DNA of 64,000 nt. It comes from Burkholderia sp. Ac-20365. Lineage in GTDB: Bacteria; Pseudomonadota; Gammaproteobacteria; Burkholderiales; Burkholderiaceae. Shown here piece after piece: positions 1 through 7,641 of the stretch. Location: the NCBI RefSeq assembly GCF_017104715.1, contig NZ_JAAGPI010000031.1, positions 45,245-109,244 on the forward strand, read 5' to 3'. Position 1 is the first letter of the stretch, and each line of letters opens with the position of its first letter. Made by a program: the position numbers and the translations under genes. Under the pieces are notes generated by a model. The model did no database searches. It was not told the DNA's origin and was given only the letters and a program-made list of their open reading frames with translations.

Positions 1-4
1 ACTG

Positions 5-721
5 ATGGCTACGGCAATGTTGAAAATCAAGGGCCTTCAGGTCAACTACGGCGGCATTCAGGCCGTCAAGGGTGTTGACCTCGAGATCGCGCAGGGCGAA
101 CTGGTCACGCTGATCGGCGCCAATGGCGCGGGCAAGACGACCACGATGAAGGCGATCACGGGCCTCAAGCCGTACTCGGCTGGCGATATCGAGTACATGG
201 GGCAGTCGATCAAGGGCGTGCCGCCGCATGAGTTGCTCAAGCGCGGTCTGGCGATGGTGCCGGAAGGTCGCGGGATCTTTGCTCGCATGTCGATTGTCGA
301 GAACATGCAGATGGGTGCTTATCTGCGTAGCGATACGGAAGGCATCAAGAAGGACGTCGATCGCATGTTCGGCTTCTTCCCGCGTCTGAAGGAACGTGCT
401 ACGCAGTTGGCCGGTACGCTCTCCGGCGGTGAACAGCAGATGCTCGCGATGGCGCGCGCTGTTATCTCGAAGCCGAAGCTGTTGCTGCTCGATGAGCCGT
501 CGATGGGTCTGTCGCCGATCATGGTCGAGAAGATCTTCGAAGTGGTGCGCGAGATTTCCAAGGAAGGCATTACTGTGATGCTGGTTGAGCAGAATGCTCG
601 ACTTGCCTTGCAGGCGGCTGATCGTGGCTATGTGATGGATTCGGGTACTGTCACTATGTCTGGCGACGCCAAGCAGATGCTTGATGATCCTAAGGTGCGG
701 GCAGCGTATCTGGGCGAGTGA
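5..721 (+). CDS. livF: Branched-chain amino acid ABC transporter ATPase LivF
   Basis: Cytoplasmic ATPase subunit of a Liv/HAAT-type ABC importer for branched-chain or related amino acids. The 238-residue product has Walker A GANGAGKT at about residues 38-45, the ABC signature LSGGEQQ at 139-145 and Walker B LLLLDEP at 159-165. The length and the EGRGIF segment are typical of LivF rather than of LivG, which is longer. The start ATG overlaps a TGA at positions 3-5 by one base, so an upstream gene, probably livG, is translationally coupled and lies outside the window. It is therefore the last gene of its operon, and a strong terminator follows. The substrate cannot be read from this subunit. Confidence 0.95.
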   Translation: MATAMLKIKGLQVNYGGIQAVKGVDLEIAQGELVTLIGANGAGKTTTMKAITGLKPYSAGDIEYMGQSIKGVPPHELLKRGLAMVPEGRGIFARMSIVENMQMGAYLRSDTEGIKKDVDRMFGFFPRLKERATQLAGTLSGGEQQMLAMARAVISKPKLLLLDEPSMGLSPIMVEKIFEVVREISKEGITVMLVEQNARLALQAADRGYVMDSGTVTMSGDAKQMLDDPKVRAAYLGE

Positions 722-776
722 TACTCGCGGTTCGGTTTTTTTGTTTTTTTGTTGTTTCGTTGTTTGTTTTGACTGG

Positions 777-811
777 AAAGGCTGCACGTTTAGGCGTGCG
801 GCCTTTTTTGT
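777..811 (+). terminator. Intrinsic terminator after livF
   Basis: The stem AAAGGCTGCACG / CGTGCGGCCTTT has a six-base loop and one mismatch, and is followed by a run of T. It lies 56 bases after the livF stop and ends the liv operon before the palindromic repeat begins. Confidence 0.85.
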
Positions 812-821
812 TGCTGGTTTT

Positions 822-1540
822 GGTTTGGTGTCTGCGACGCTGGGTCGGTTTGCTTTTGTTGTCGCTGGCATCCGCGGTTTGTTATTGGTTCTTCAAGCGT
901 TGCCCCTGTGCGGGGCGGCACTTACTTTCTTTGCCGCCGCAAAGAAAGTAAGCAAAGAAAGCGGGCTAACACCGCTAATTCTTGACCACCGCCTGAGGGC
1001 CCCAACAGTTCCTCCGCTTCAAACGGCGTTCTGCCCTTCACTGCCCGTTGCCAGCGCTTCGGCTAAGCGCCTCACCCACTTCAAGCACCCGTACAACTGC
1101 CAGCGGCCGCGAACGGTCACGGCCGCCCAGGTGGCAAACTGTGTGTAGGTCGTAGTACTTCGCACGTCAGCGTTCCTACGACACCGATCGTGTTTTCAGG
1201 CCGGAGTGGTGCGTGTATGGCGCGAAAGCCGACACACAGTTTGCCGCTATGGAACATGGGCGATGCGATCGCGCATGTGGCGACGCGGGAGTGTGAAGCA
1301 GGTGAGGCGCTCAATAAGAGCGTTGGCAGCGGGCATCGAGAAGGGAGATGTCGCGGACAGGACGGGGCCGTTGGGGGCCCGTGGGCAGGAAGAAAAGTTG
1401 GCGGTGTGAGCGGCTTTCTTTTGCCTACTTTTCTTTGCCGCGGCAAAGAAAAGTAGGTGCCGCCCCGCACAGGGGCAACACTAGCAGACCAGAGGCAAAT
1501 CGCGGATGCCAGCGAAAACCAAACGCAAGCACCCAGCTAC
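822..1540. repeat. Giant imperfect palindromic repeat, copy 1
   Basis: This stretch of about 0.7 kb fills the gap between the convergent genes livF and the GNAT gene. It is one long imperfect inverted repeat. CGCTGGCATCCGCG (863-876) is inverted at 1501-1514. A 22-base GC-rich block (899-920) is inverted exactly at 1458-1479. GGCAAACTGTGTGT (1133-1146) is inverted at 1232-1245. The tip is GTCGTAG (1149-1155) / CTACGAC (1176-1182). Each arm also carries its own hairpin: 14-base arms around CGCC at 921-952, and a perfect 34-base palindrome at 1424-1457. A second copy lies at 36755-37510. Short open frames cross it on both strands but look like by-products of the symmetry. There is no transposase, and I see no target-site duplication. 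Confidence 0.85.
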
Positions 1541-1541
1541 G

Positions 1542-1991
1542 CTACAGCCCCAACCGCTTCCCAAGACTAACAACCTCATCAACCCGATACCCGAGGGACT
1601 CATAAAAACCCCTCACATCAGCCTTGGCACTCAGCACCTGCAAATTAACCTTAGGGCACCCCCGCGCGGTGAGCGCCCCTTCAGCATGTTGCATCAACCG
1701 CGTACCGATCCCGAGCCGCCGTTCCCGCGAGCAAACCGCGAGCGAATACACCCATCCCCGATGCCCGTCATACCCAGCCATCACGGTGCCGACAATACAA
1801 CCATCCTTGACGGCAACGAAAAACAACTCAGGCTGAGTAGCAAGCTTATTGGCAATGGACAGATGCGGATTACGCTGCGGCCTTGAAGCGTCCCGATACT
1901 CAGGAAACGCCTCGAGCCACAACGCAATCACCTCATCCGTATCGCCCGCGGCGAACACGCGGATCGACAGAGACGAAGAAGCCTCAATCAC
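1542..1991 (-). CDS. GNAT family N-acetyltransferase
   Basis: Predicted cytoplasmic acetyl-CoA-dependent N-acetyltransferase of 149 residues, the usual size for a single GNAT domain. The central YSLAVCSRERRLGIGTRLMQ segment is the beta4-alpha3 acetyl-CoA loop (R-R-x-G-I-G), and the C-terminal FYESLGYR is the typical GNAT ending. It resembles the YpeA type. The start is GTG and overlaps the argD stop as GTGA, a four-base overlap that implies coupling, so it is probably the second gene of the argD unit. The substrate is unknown. Its 3' end abuts palindromic repeat copy 1. Confidence 0.85.
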   Translation of the reverse strand: MIEASSSLSIRVFAAGDTDEVIALWLEAFPEYRDASRPQRNPHLSIANKLATQPELFFVAVKDGCIVGTVMAGYDGHRGWVYSLAVCSRERRLGIGTRLMQHAEGALTARGCPKVNLQVLSAKADVRGFYESLGYRVDEVVSLGKRLGL

Positions 1992-3172
1992 AGCGAATCC
2001 AGAATCGACCGCAGCATTGCCATCATCTGATCGATCTCCTCAGTGGTGACGTTCAGCGCAGGCATGAAGCGCAGCAGATTCGGACGCGCAGCATTGAGCA
2101 GCAGACCGTCAGGTCCCATCAGGCGAGCCTTCTCGACGATCTGATTGCCGATATCCTTGCCCAGCAGCAGCGCACGCAGTAGACCCTCACCACGCTCGCC
2201 GAGGAACCCGCGCTCTTCTGACAGTTCGAGCAGCTTCGCGCGCAGATACTCGCCGCGCGCCTTCACGCCATCGAGAAAGCCCGGCGCCGTCAGTTGCGAA
2301 ATCACCGAATAGCCAGCAGCCGTCATCAACGGATTGCCGTTGTACGTGCCGCCCTGATCGCCCGCTTCGAACACTTCGACGTGCTTCTTGCACAGCAACG
2401 CGCCCAACGGCACGCCACTGCCGATACCCTTCGCCAGCGTCATCACGTCCGGCTCGATACCCGACAGCTCATATGCGAACAACGTACCCGCACGGCCGCA
2501 GCCGCTCTGCACTTCATCGACGATCAACAGCAAGCCGTGCTTCGTCGTCAGCTCGCGCAGTTGCTGCATGAATTCACGCGATGCCGGAATCACGCCGCCT
2601 TCGCCCTGGATCGGCTCGAGCATCACGGCGATGGTTTTGTCGGTGATCAGCTTCTCGACGGATGCGATGTCGTTAAGTTCGGCCTTCGGGAAGCCTGGCA
2701 CCTGCGGTGCATAAATCGTGTCCCAGCCCGGCTTGCCGCTTGCCGACATCGTCGCGAGCGTGCGGCCGTGGAAGCTGTGATCGAACGTGATGATCTCGTA
2801 CGCGCCGTTCTTGAACTTCTTGCCGTACTTGCGCGCGAGCTTGATCGCGCCTTCGTTCGCTTCCGCGCCGCTGTTCGTGAAGAACACCTTGTCGAAGCAG
2901 CTGTGTTGCGTGAGCAGGGCGGCGAGCTTCGCCATCGGCTCGTTGTAAAACGCCGGCGACGGGTTGATCAGCGTCTTCGCCTGTTGCGTCAGCGCTTCGA
3001 CCACACCGTCGTTGCAATGGCCGAGGCTGTTGACGGCCCAGCCCTGAATGAAATCCAGATATCGCTTGCCGGTGTTGTCATAGAGCCACGAGCCCTTGCC
3101 GTGCGTGAAAACGATTTCGGGCCGGTTCGTGATGTACATCAGCGAATCGATCGGATACTCATTGAAGTTCAT
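1988..3172 (-). CDS. argD: Acetylornithine transaminase family aminotransferase
   Basis: Class III PLP-dependent aminotransferase, likely N-acetylornithine aminotransferase of arginine biosynthesis, though ornithine or succinylornithine activity is possible. The product is 394 residues, normal for ArgD. Visible family features are the TNSGAEANEGAIKLAR phosphate-binding segment, HSFHGRT, LIVDEVQSGCGR with the PLP-ring Asp, and TLAKGIGSGVPLGA with the Schiff-base Lys. I chose the ATG at 3172, which starts MNFNEYPIDS and has CTGGAG upstream. The longer frame to 3274 begins inside the upstream terminator and is unlikely. The GNAT gene follows with a four-base overlap. Confidence 0.88.
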   Translation of the reverse strand: MNFNEYPIDSLMYITNRPEIVFTHGKGSWLYDNTGKRYLDFIQGWAVNSLGHCNDGVVEALTQQAKTLINPSPAFYNEPMAKLAALLTQHSCFDKVFFTNSGAEANEGAIKLARKYGKKFKNGAYEIITFDHSFHGRTLATMSASGKPGWDTIYAPQVPGFPKAELNDIASVEKLITDKTIAVMLEPIQGEGGVIPASREFMQQLRELTTKHGLLLIVDEVQSGCGRAGTLFAYELSGIEPDVMTLAKGIGSGVPLGALLCKKHVEVFEAGDQGGTYNGNPLMTAAGYSVISQLTAPGFLDGVKARGEYLRAKLLELSEERGFLGERGEGLLRALLLGKDIGNQIVEKARLMGPDGLLLNAARPNLLRFMPALNVTTEEIDQMMAMLRSILDSL

Positions 3173-3498
3173 GGCTACAGGCTCCAGGCAAACAGGGATG
3201 AAAAACCGCCTCGGACAGAATGGCCCAGCAACGGAAAGAAAAAAGGACTGCGCAAATACAAAAAGCCACGGCATGCCGTGGCTTTCATGATTCGAACTGC
3301 AAGCGCGTTGTTCGCGCGAATCCGTGACGAAGCCAGCGGCGCCCCTAAGGGAGCAGCGAGCGGCGACGTCGAAGTTCGGACAGGATGCGGTTCATGCGCG
3401 AAAGAATACGACAATGCCGGCGCCCGTGTAAACCTGCAATTTGCATGTTTTCACGCAGTGCCGGCCGGTGTTGCTTACGAAGCGTGACTGCGCAACGA
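3173..3498. other. Intergenic region between the reductase gene and argD
   Basis: This 326-base gap holds the terminator palindrome at 3262-3285 and presumably the argD promoter and leader. Short open frames on both strands have no recognisable motif or ribosome-binding site. I see no further gene here. Confidence 0.6.
3250..3285 (-). terminator. Intrinsic terminator of the flavoreductase gene
   Basis: A perfect 24-base palindrome (3262-3285, AAAGCCACGGCA and its complement) is followed on the minus strand by TTTTTGTATTT. It separates the reductase transcript from argD. Confidence 0.8.
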
Positions 3499-4530
3499 TC
3501 AGACGGGGTTCGCGAGATCGGCCGCGCTCGTGAACGAATCCGCATAGAACTCGTCTTCCGGCAGGCGATGATGCTGCGTGAAATCGCGTTGCGCCGACTC
3601 GACCATCACGGGCGCACCGCACGCGTACACCTGATACGCCGACAAGTCTGGCAGATCTTCGATGACGGCCCGATGAACGAAGCCGACACGACCCGTCCAC
3701 GCGTCGTCCGCGTCCGGTTCCGACAGCACCGGCACGAACTTGAAGTTCGGAATCTCGCGCGCCCATTGCTCGGCGAGTTCCATCATGTACAGATCTTTCT
3801 TGCGACGCGCGCCCCAGTAGAGCGTCATCGGGCGCGTGATGTTCTTGAACACCGCGTGCTCGACGATCGCCTTCAGCGGCGCGAAGCCCGTGCCCGATGC
3901 GAGCAGCACGATCGGCTTGTCCGATTCTTCGCGCAGGAAGAACGTGCCGAGCGGCGCTTCGAAGCGCAGGATGTCGCGCTCTTTCATCGTGTTGAAGACG
4001 TGATCCGTGAACGCGCCACCCGGCATATGACGGATATGCAGCTCGACCGGGCCTTCTGCGCTCGGCGCGCTCGCCATCGAATAGCTGCGGCGCTTGCCGT
4101 CCTTCAGGATGAACTCTAGGTACTGGCCGGCCATGTACTGCAGGCGCTCGTTCGCGGGCAACTGCAGCTTGAGCACGACGACGTCGTCGGCCTTGCGCTC
4201 GATCGCGTTCACGCGGCATGGCAGCTTCTTGATCTGCACGTCGCCGATGCCCGTCACTTCGCGGATATCGACTTCGAGATCGGTGCAAGCCGTCGCGCAG
4301 CACAGGAGAGCCATGCCGCGCGTCTTTTCGTCGTTCGACAGCGCCGACGACGAATGCGCGCGCTGCTCGACTTCACCCGCGACGACCGTGCCCTTGCACG
4401 AACCGCATGCGCCGTTCTTGCAGCCGTACGGCAGGCCGATGCCCTGGCGAAGGGCGGCTGTCAGCACGGGTTCGTCGGGTTCTACCTGAAACTGCCGGCC
4501 GCTTTGCCGGAGCGTTACGTTGAATGCCAT
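3499..4530 (-). CDS. 2Fe-2S/FAD/NAD oxidoreductase (CDP-6-deoxy-delta-3,4-glucoseen reductase type)
   Basis: A 343-residue electron-transfer protein with three modules. An N-terminal plant-type 2Fe-2S ferredoxin domain has cysteines at about residues 37, 42, 45 and 77/78 (CKNGACGSC, then LLCC). A ferredoxin-reductase FAD domain has RRSYSMAS at about 147-154. A C-terminal NAD-binding domain carries ASGTGFAPLK. It moves electrons from NAD(P)H through FAD to the cluster and on to a partner oxygenase or dehydrase. This architecture is commonly annotated as AscD-like in Burkholderia, but no deoxysugar gene is nearby, so the partner is unknown. The ATG at 4530 (MAFNV) is preferred to the in-frame start at 4617, which would overlap the divergent gene. 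Confidence 0.85.
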   Translation of the reverse strand: MAFNVTLRQSGRQFQVEPDEPVLTAALRQGIGLPYGCKNGACGSCKGTVVAGEVEQRAHSSSALSNDEKTRGMALLCCATACTDLEVDIREVTGIGDVQIKKLPCRVNAIERKADDVVVLKLQLPANERLQYMAGQYLEFILKDGKRRSYSMASAPSAEGPVELHIRHMPGGAFTDHVFNTMKERDILRFEAPLGTFFLREESDKPIVLLASGTGFAPLKAIVEHAVFKNITRPMTLYWGARRKKDLYMMELAEQWAREIPNFKFVPVLSEPDADDAWTGRVGFVHRAVIEDLPDLSAYQVYACGAPVMVESAQRDFTQHHRLPEDEFYADSFTSAADLANPV

Positions 4531-4604
4531 ATGTCGTTCAATCTTCGAATGCAGGGAATCAGTAACCAATGCGTGTCGTGGATCGCAGATACAATGCGTC
4601 CACG

Positions 4605-5636
4605 ATGAAAGCGACACGAAAATTGCGCAGGCCGCGCGTGCTGATCGTCGGTTGCGGCGATGTCGGCATGCGCTGCGTACGGCAACTGCAAGGACGCGCG
4701 CGTCTCTATGCGCTCACGAGCCACGCGGAGCGCCGCGACGAACTGCGCGCGGCGGGCGTCACGCCGATCGTCGGCGATCTGGACGTGCGCGCGAGCCTCT
4801 CGCGTCTTGCCCGTCTCGCGCCAACCGTGCTGCATCTCGCGCCGCCGCAAAAAGCCGGCGACATCGACACCCGCACGCGGGCGTTGCTGGCCACGCTGGC
4901 TGCGCCGCGTAAGCGTCGCGCCCGCCATGTGGCGACCGCGCGTTTGCGGCGCGCGCAGCACGGTCTTCGTGCACGCAAAACATCCAGTATTGTACCCGAC
5001 GGGGGGTATCCGGCTCCGCGGGCCGGGTATCGGCCGAACTGGCGTTTGCGGCTCGTCTATGCGAGTACGACGGGCGTCTACGGCGACTGCGGCGGCGCGT
5101 GGCTCGACGAAACGCGTCCCGTCGCGCCGGCCAACGAACGCGCGAAACGCCGTGTATCGGCGGAAACGCAATTGCGGCGCGCGGCCGCGCGGCATGCGAT
5201 CACGGCGAGCATCGCGCGCATTCCGGGCATTTATGCGGGCAACCGGCTGCCGCTCGCGCGGCTGGAAAAGCGCACGCCCGCGCTCGTCGATGCCGACGAC
5301 GTCTACACGAATCACATCCACGCCGACGATCTCGCCGCGATCCTGCTGCGCATGACGACGCACGGCCGCCCGTCGCGCGTGATCCACGCGTCCGACGATA
5401 CAACGCTGAAAATGGGCGAGTACTTCGACGAGGTTGCGGACGCATTCGGCATCGAGCGCGCGCCACGCGTCACGCGCGCCGAAGCGGAGCAGCAGTTGGG
5501 CGAGATGATGCTGTCGTTCATGCGCGAATCGCGGCGGCTCGTGAATACGCGTCTGAAGCGCGAGTTGCGCTTCAGGCTGCGCTATCCGAGCGTCGCCGAT
5601 TTTCTGCGCACAGTGAGTTCAGATAAGAGCAGGTAG
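4605..5636 (+). CDS. NAD(P)-binding SDR/epimerase-family protein
   Basis: Extended short-chain dehydrogenase/epimerase-like protein of 343 residues. The N terminus has a Rossmann motif, VGCGDVGMRC, at about residues 16-24. The middle has YASTTGVYGDCGG, the active-site Ser/Thr strand seen in YeeZ-like proteins, and NHIHADDLA follows near residue 235. An unusual basic, low-complexity stretch of about 48 residues (about 101-148) interrupts the region between the LLATLA helix and the VYASTTG strand. The start is the ATG at 4605, shared intergenic space with the divergent reductase. The substrate is unknown. The end overlaps the convergent small membrane protein gene by 18 bases. Confidence 0.8.
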   Translation: MKATRKLRRPRVLIVGCGDVGMRCVRQLQGRARLYALTSHAERRDELRAAGVTPIVGDLDVRASLSRLARLAPTVLHLAPPQKAGDIDTRTRALLATLAAPRKRRARHVATARLRRAQHGLRARKTSSIVPDGGYPAPRAGYRPNWRLRLVYASTTGVYGDCGGAWLDETRPVAPANERAKRRVSAETQLRRAAARHAITASIARIPGIYAGNRLPLARLEKRTPALVDADDVYTNHIHADDLAAILLRMTTHGRPSRVIHASDDTTLKMGEYFDEVADAFGIERAPRVTRAEAEQQLGEMMLSFMRESRRLVNTRLKRELRFRLRYPSVADFLRTVSSDKSR

Positions 5637-5807
5637 CGCTTCCAGCAACAGGAAGCAGCAGAACGCGCCGATCAGCGCGGCGATCAGGTTCGGCTCGTAC
5701 CGGTGCCGAAGATGCATGATCGCCAGTACGCCGCCAATCAGCAGCATCGCGAGTCCGATGAACGCGACCATTCCGTATGAAACCGCCAGGTTGCCGTAGA
5801 TGACCAT
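5619..5807 (-). CDS. Small two-helix inner-membrane protein
   Basis: A 62-residue hydrophobic protein starting MVIYGNLAVS. Two predicted membrane helices (about residues 9-31 and 41-60) are joined by a short charged loop, HLRHRYEPN. The ATG at 5807 has an excellent ribosome-binding site, GGAGG, eight bases upstream, which decides the start against the longer frame. The 3' end overlaps the SDR gene on the other strand by 18 bases. No function is recognisable. Confidence 0.75.
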   Translation of the reverse strand: MVIYGNLAVSYGMVAFIGLAMLLIGGVLAIMHLRHRYEPNLIAALIGAFCCFLLLEALPALI

Positions 5808-5972
5808 GGCGCCTCCTTGCCTGCTTTGTAATCTTTGTTGATCCGAGTATAGGACGGGCGTTCGGAGCAAGCATGCTGCATCGCAGCGTTCTGCAAGGTT
5901 TTTGTAGCGCTTTTGTTCGGAATCCAACGTAGTTTCAGTGACTTGAAACGGCGTGCACGCGGCCTTAGTCGT

Positions 5973-6677
5973 TTACCCGCTCCGTAATGCACCGAGGTCG
6001 GCGGCATCGAGCCATTGCCATGCGCCTTCGGCGAGTGTTGCTGGTAGCGCCAGCCCGCCGACCCGCTCGCGATGCAGCGCTTCAACGCGATTGCCGGACG
6101 CTGCGACCATCCGCTTCACCTGATGGTATTTGCCTTCCAGCACGGTCAGTTCCAGCTGATGCTCGCTGCGCGCATGCGCCGCGACCGCTGCGATGGGTTT
6201 CGCTTCGCCGTGCAGCAGTACGCCGTCGCGCAACGCGGCGAGTTGTGTGTCGTCAAGCGGGTGGCGCGTGGTCGCGAGATAGACCTTCGGCACCTTGCGC
6301 TTGGGCGACGTGTACGCGTGGACGAACTGGCCGTCGTCGGAGAGGAGCAGCAGGCCCGTCGTGTCCTGATCGAGGCGGCCGACGCACTGCACGTTGCGTG
6401 TTGCGAACTGCGCGGGCAGCAGATTGAACACGCTCAGATGATGCTGCGGATCGCGCGAACATTCATAGCCCGCGGGCTTGTTGAGCAGGATGTACGCGCG
6501 TTCGTGATAAGGCCACGCGGTGCCGTCGACTTCGAACACAAGCGCGTTCGTATCGACATCGGCATCAGGATCGGTGACTGGCGCACTGCCGATCGACACG
6601 CGGCGGTCCGCGATCATCGCGCGGCACTGGCGGCGCGAACCGAAGCCTTGAGAAAAGAGAACGCTTTCGAGATTCAT
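5973..6677 (-). CDS. rsuA: 16S rRNA pseudouridine(516) synthase RsuA
   Basis: Pseudouridine synthase of the RsuA/RluB/E/F family, 234 residues, which isomerises a uridine in rRNA. The N-terminal S4-like RNA-binding segment covers about residues 1-55 (MNLESVLFSQGFGSRRQCRA). The catalytic motif GRLDQDTTGLLLL starts at about 100, with the nucleophile Asp near 103. YHQVKRM near the C terminus is typical. The size and short N terminus fit RsuA (16S U516) better than the larger RluB. It is a single gene with its own 128-base upstream gap. Confidence 0.9.
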   Translation of the reverse strand: MNLESVLFSQGFGSRRQCRAMIADRRVSIGSAPVTDPDADVDTNALVFEVDGTAWPYHERAYILLNKPAGYECSRDPQHHLSVFNLLPAQFATRNVQCVGRLDQDTTGLLLLSDDGQFVHAYTSPKRKVPKVYLATTRHPLDDTQLAALRDGVLLHGEAKPIAAVAAHARSEHQLELTVLEGKYHQVKRMVAASGNRVEALHRERVGGLALPATLAEGAWQWLDAADLGALRSG

Positions 6678-6724
6678 GGGAGCGGGCAGAAAGGCAAACG
6701 CACACAGCGTTGCATCAAAACGTC

Positions 6725-6755
6725 GACGGCGTCCTTCGTGATGAAGGACACCGTC
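6725..6755 (-). terminator. Possible terminator after the betaine transporter operon
   Basis: The hairpin GACGGCGTCCTTC / GAAGGACACCGTC has one mismatch and a five-base loop. It is followed on the minus strand only by a weak T stretch (GACGTTTTG). It lies between proV and rsuA and could end the transport operon. Confidence 0.4.
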
Positions 6756-6805
6756 ATCGCCTGCATTTTACCCGCCGTCTTGCGATGCTCCGCTCACCTC
6801 GGCGT

Positions 6806-7627
6806 TCAATGCGCGCCCGAACGCCGCTCGACGAAGCGCGCGACGTAATCGTCGGAGGGTTTCGTGAGGATCTCGTTCGGCGTGCCTTCCTGCACCAGCG
6901 TGCCGTCCCGCAGAATTGCGATACGGTTGCCGATGCGCAGCGCTTCGTCGAGATCATGCGTGATGAACACGATCGTCTTGTTGAGCGTCGCCTGCAATTG
7001 CAACAACTGGTCCTGCATTTCCGTGCGGATCAGCGGATCGAGCGCGGAGAAGGCTTCGTCCATCAGCAGCACGTCGGTATCGGCGGCGAGTGCACGGGCG
7101 AGGCCCACGCGCTGACGCATGCCGCCCGACAGTTCGTCCGGATAGTGATCGGCGTAACCGTCGAGCCCAACCTTGCCGAGCCACATGCGCGCTTTCTCGT
7201 TCGCTTCCGCCTTGCCTTCGCCGCGCGTGCGCAGCGCATAGGCGGTGTTGTCGAGCACCGTCTGATGCGGCAGCAGGCCGAAGTTCTGGAACACCATGCT
7301 GACCTTGTAGCGGCGCAGTTCGCGCAAGCCGTGCGGGTCGAGCTTGATGACATCCGATCCGTCGATCACGATCTCGCCCGCCGTCGGCTCGATCAGCCGG
7401 TTGAAGTGACGCACGAGCGTCGACTTGCCCGAGCCCGACAAACCCATGATCACGTAAATCTCGCCCGAGCCGATATGCAGGCTCACGTTGTTCAGGCCGA
7501 CGTTGCAGCCCGTTTGCGCGAGTACTTCAGCCTTGGTCTTGCCGCTCTTCAACAGGTCGAGCACGCGCCGATGACCGGCTTCCGGGCCGAAGAGCTTGTA
7601 CACGTTCTTGACTTCGATCGATGACAT
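6806..7627 (-). CDS. proV: Glycine betaine/proline-type ABC transporter ATPase
   Basis: ATPase of a ProU/OpuA-type importer for quaternary-amine compounds. The 273-residue product has Walker A GLSGSGKST (about 62-70), Q-loop FQNFGLLPH, signature LSGGMRQRV (about 166-174), Walker B VLLMDEA and the H-loop FITHDLDEA. I chose the ATG at 7627 (MSSIEV) because GGAGGG lies at ideal distance; an in-frame TTG at 7645 is weaker. It ends soon after the nucleotide-binding domain and lacks the C-terminal CBS pair found in osmotically gated ProV/OpuAA proteins of about 400 residues. It is last in a unit with proX, proW and an enolase-superfamily gene. Confidence 0.88.
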   Translation of the reverse strand: MSSIEVKNVYKLFGPEAGHRRVLDLLKSGKTKAEVLAQTGCNVGLNNVSLHIGSGEIYVIMGLSGSGKSTLVRHFNRLIEPTAGEIVIDGSDVIKLDPHGLRELRRYKVSMVFQNFGLLPHQTVLDNTAYALRTRGEGKAEANEKARMWLGKVGLDGYADHYPDELSGGMRQRVGLARALAADTDVLLMDEAFSALDPLIRTEMQDQLLQLQATLNKTIVFITHDLDEALRIGNRIAILRDGTLVQEGTPNEILTKPSDDYVARFVERRSGAH

Positions 7628-7641
7628 GTCCGTGCCCTCCG

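Noticed and set aside
1117..1470. Open frames inside both palindromic repeats (for example 1117-1470 and 37205-37525)
   Set aside because: They exist on both strands because the DNA is nearly self-complementary. They carry no ribosome-binding site or domain and differ between copies.
822..1540. Palindromic repeat as an insertion sequence
   Set aside because: No transposase frame, no target-site duplication and no intact terminal repeats of a known IS family are visible.
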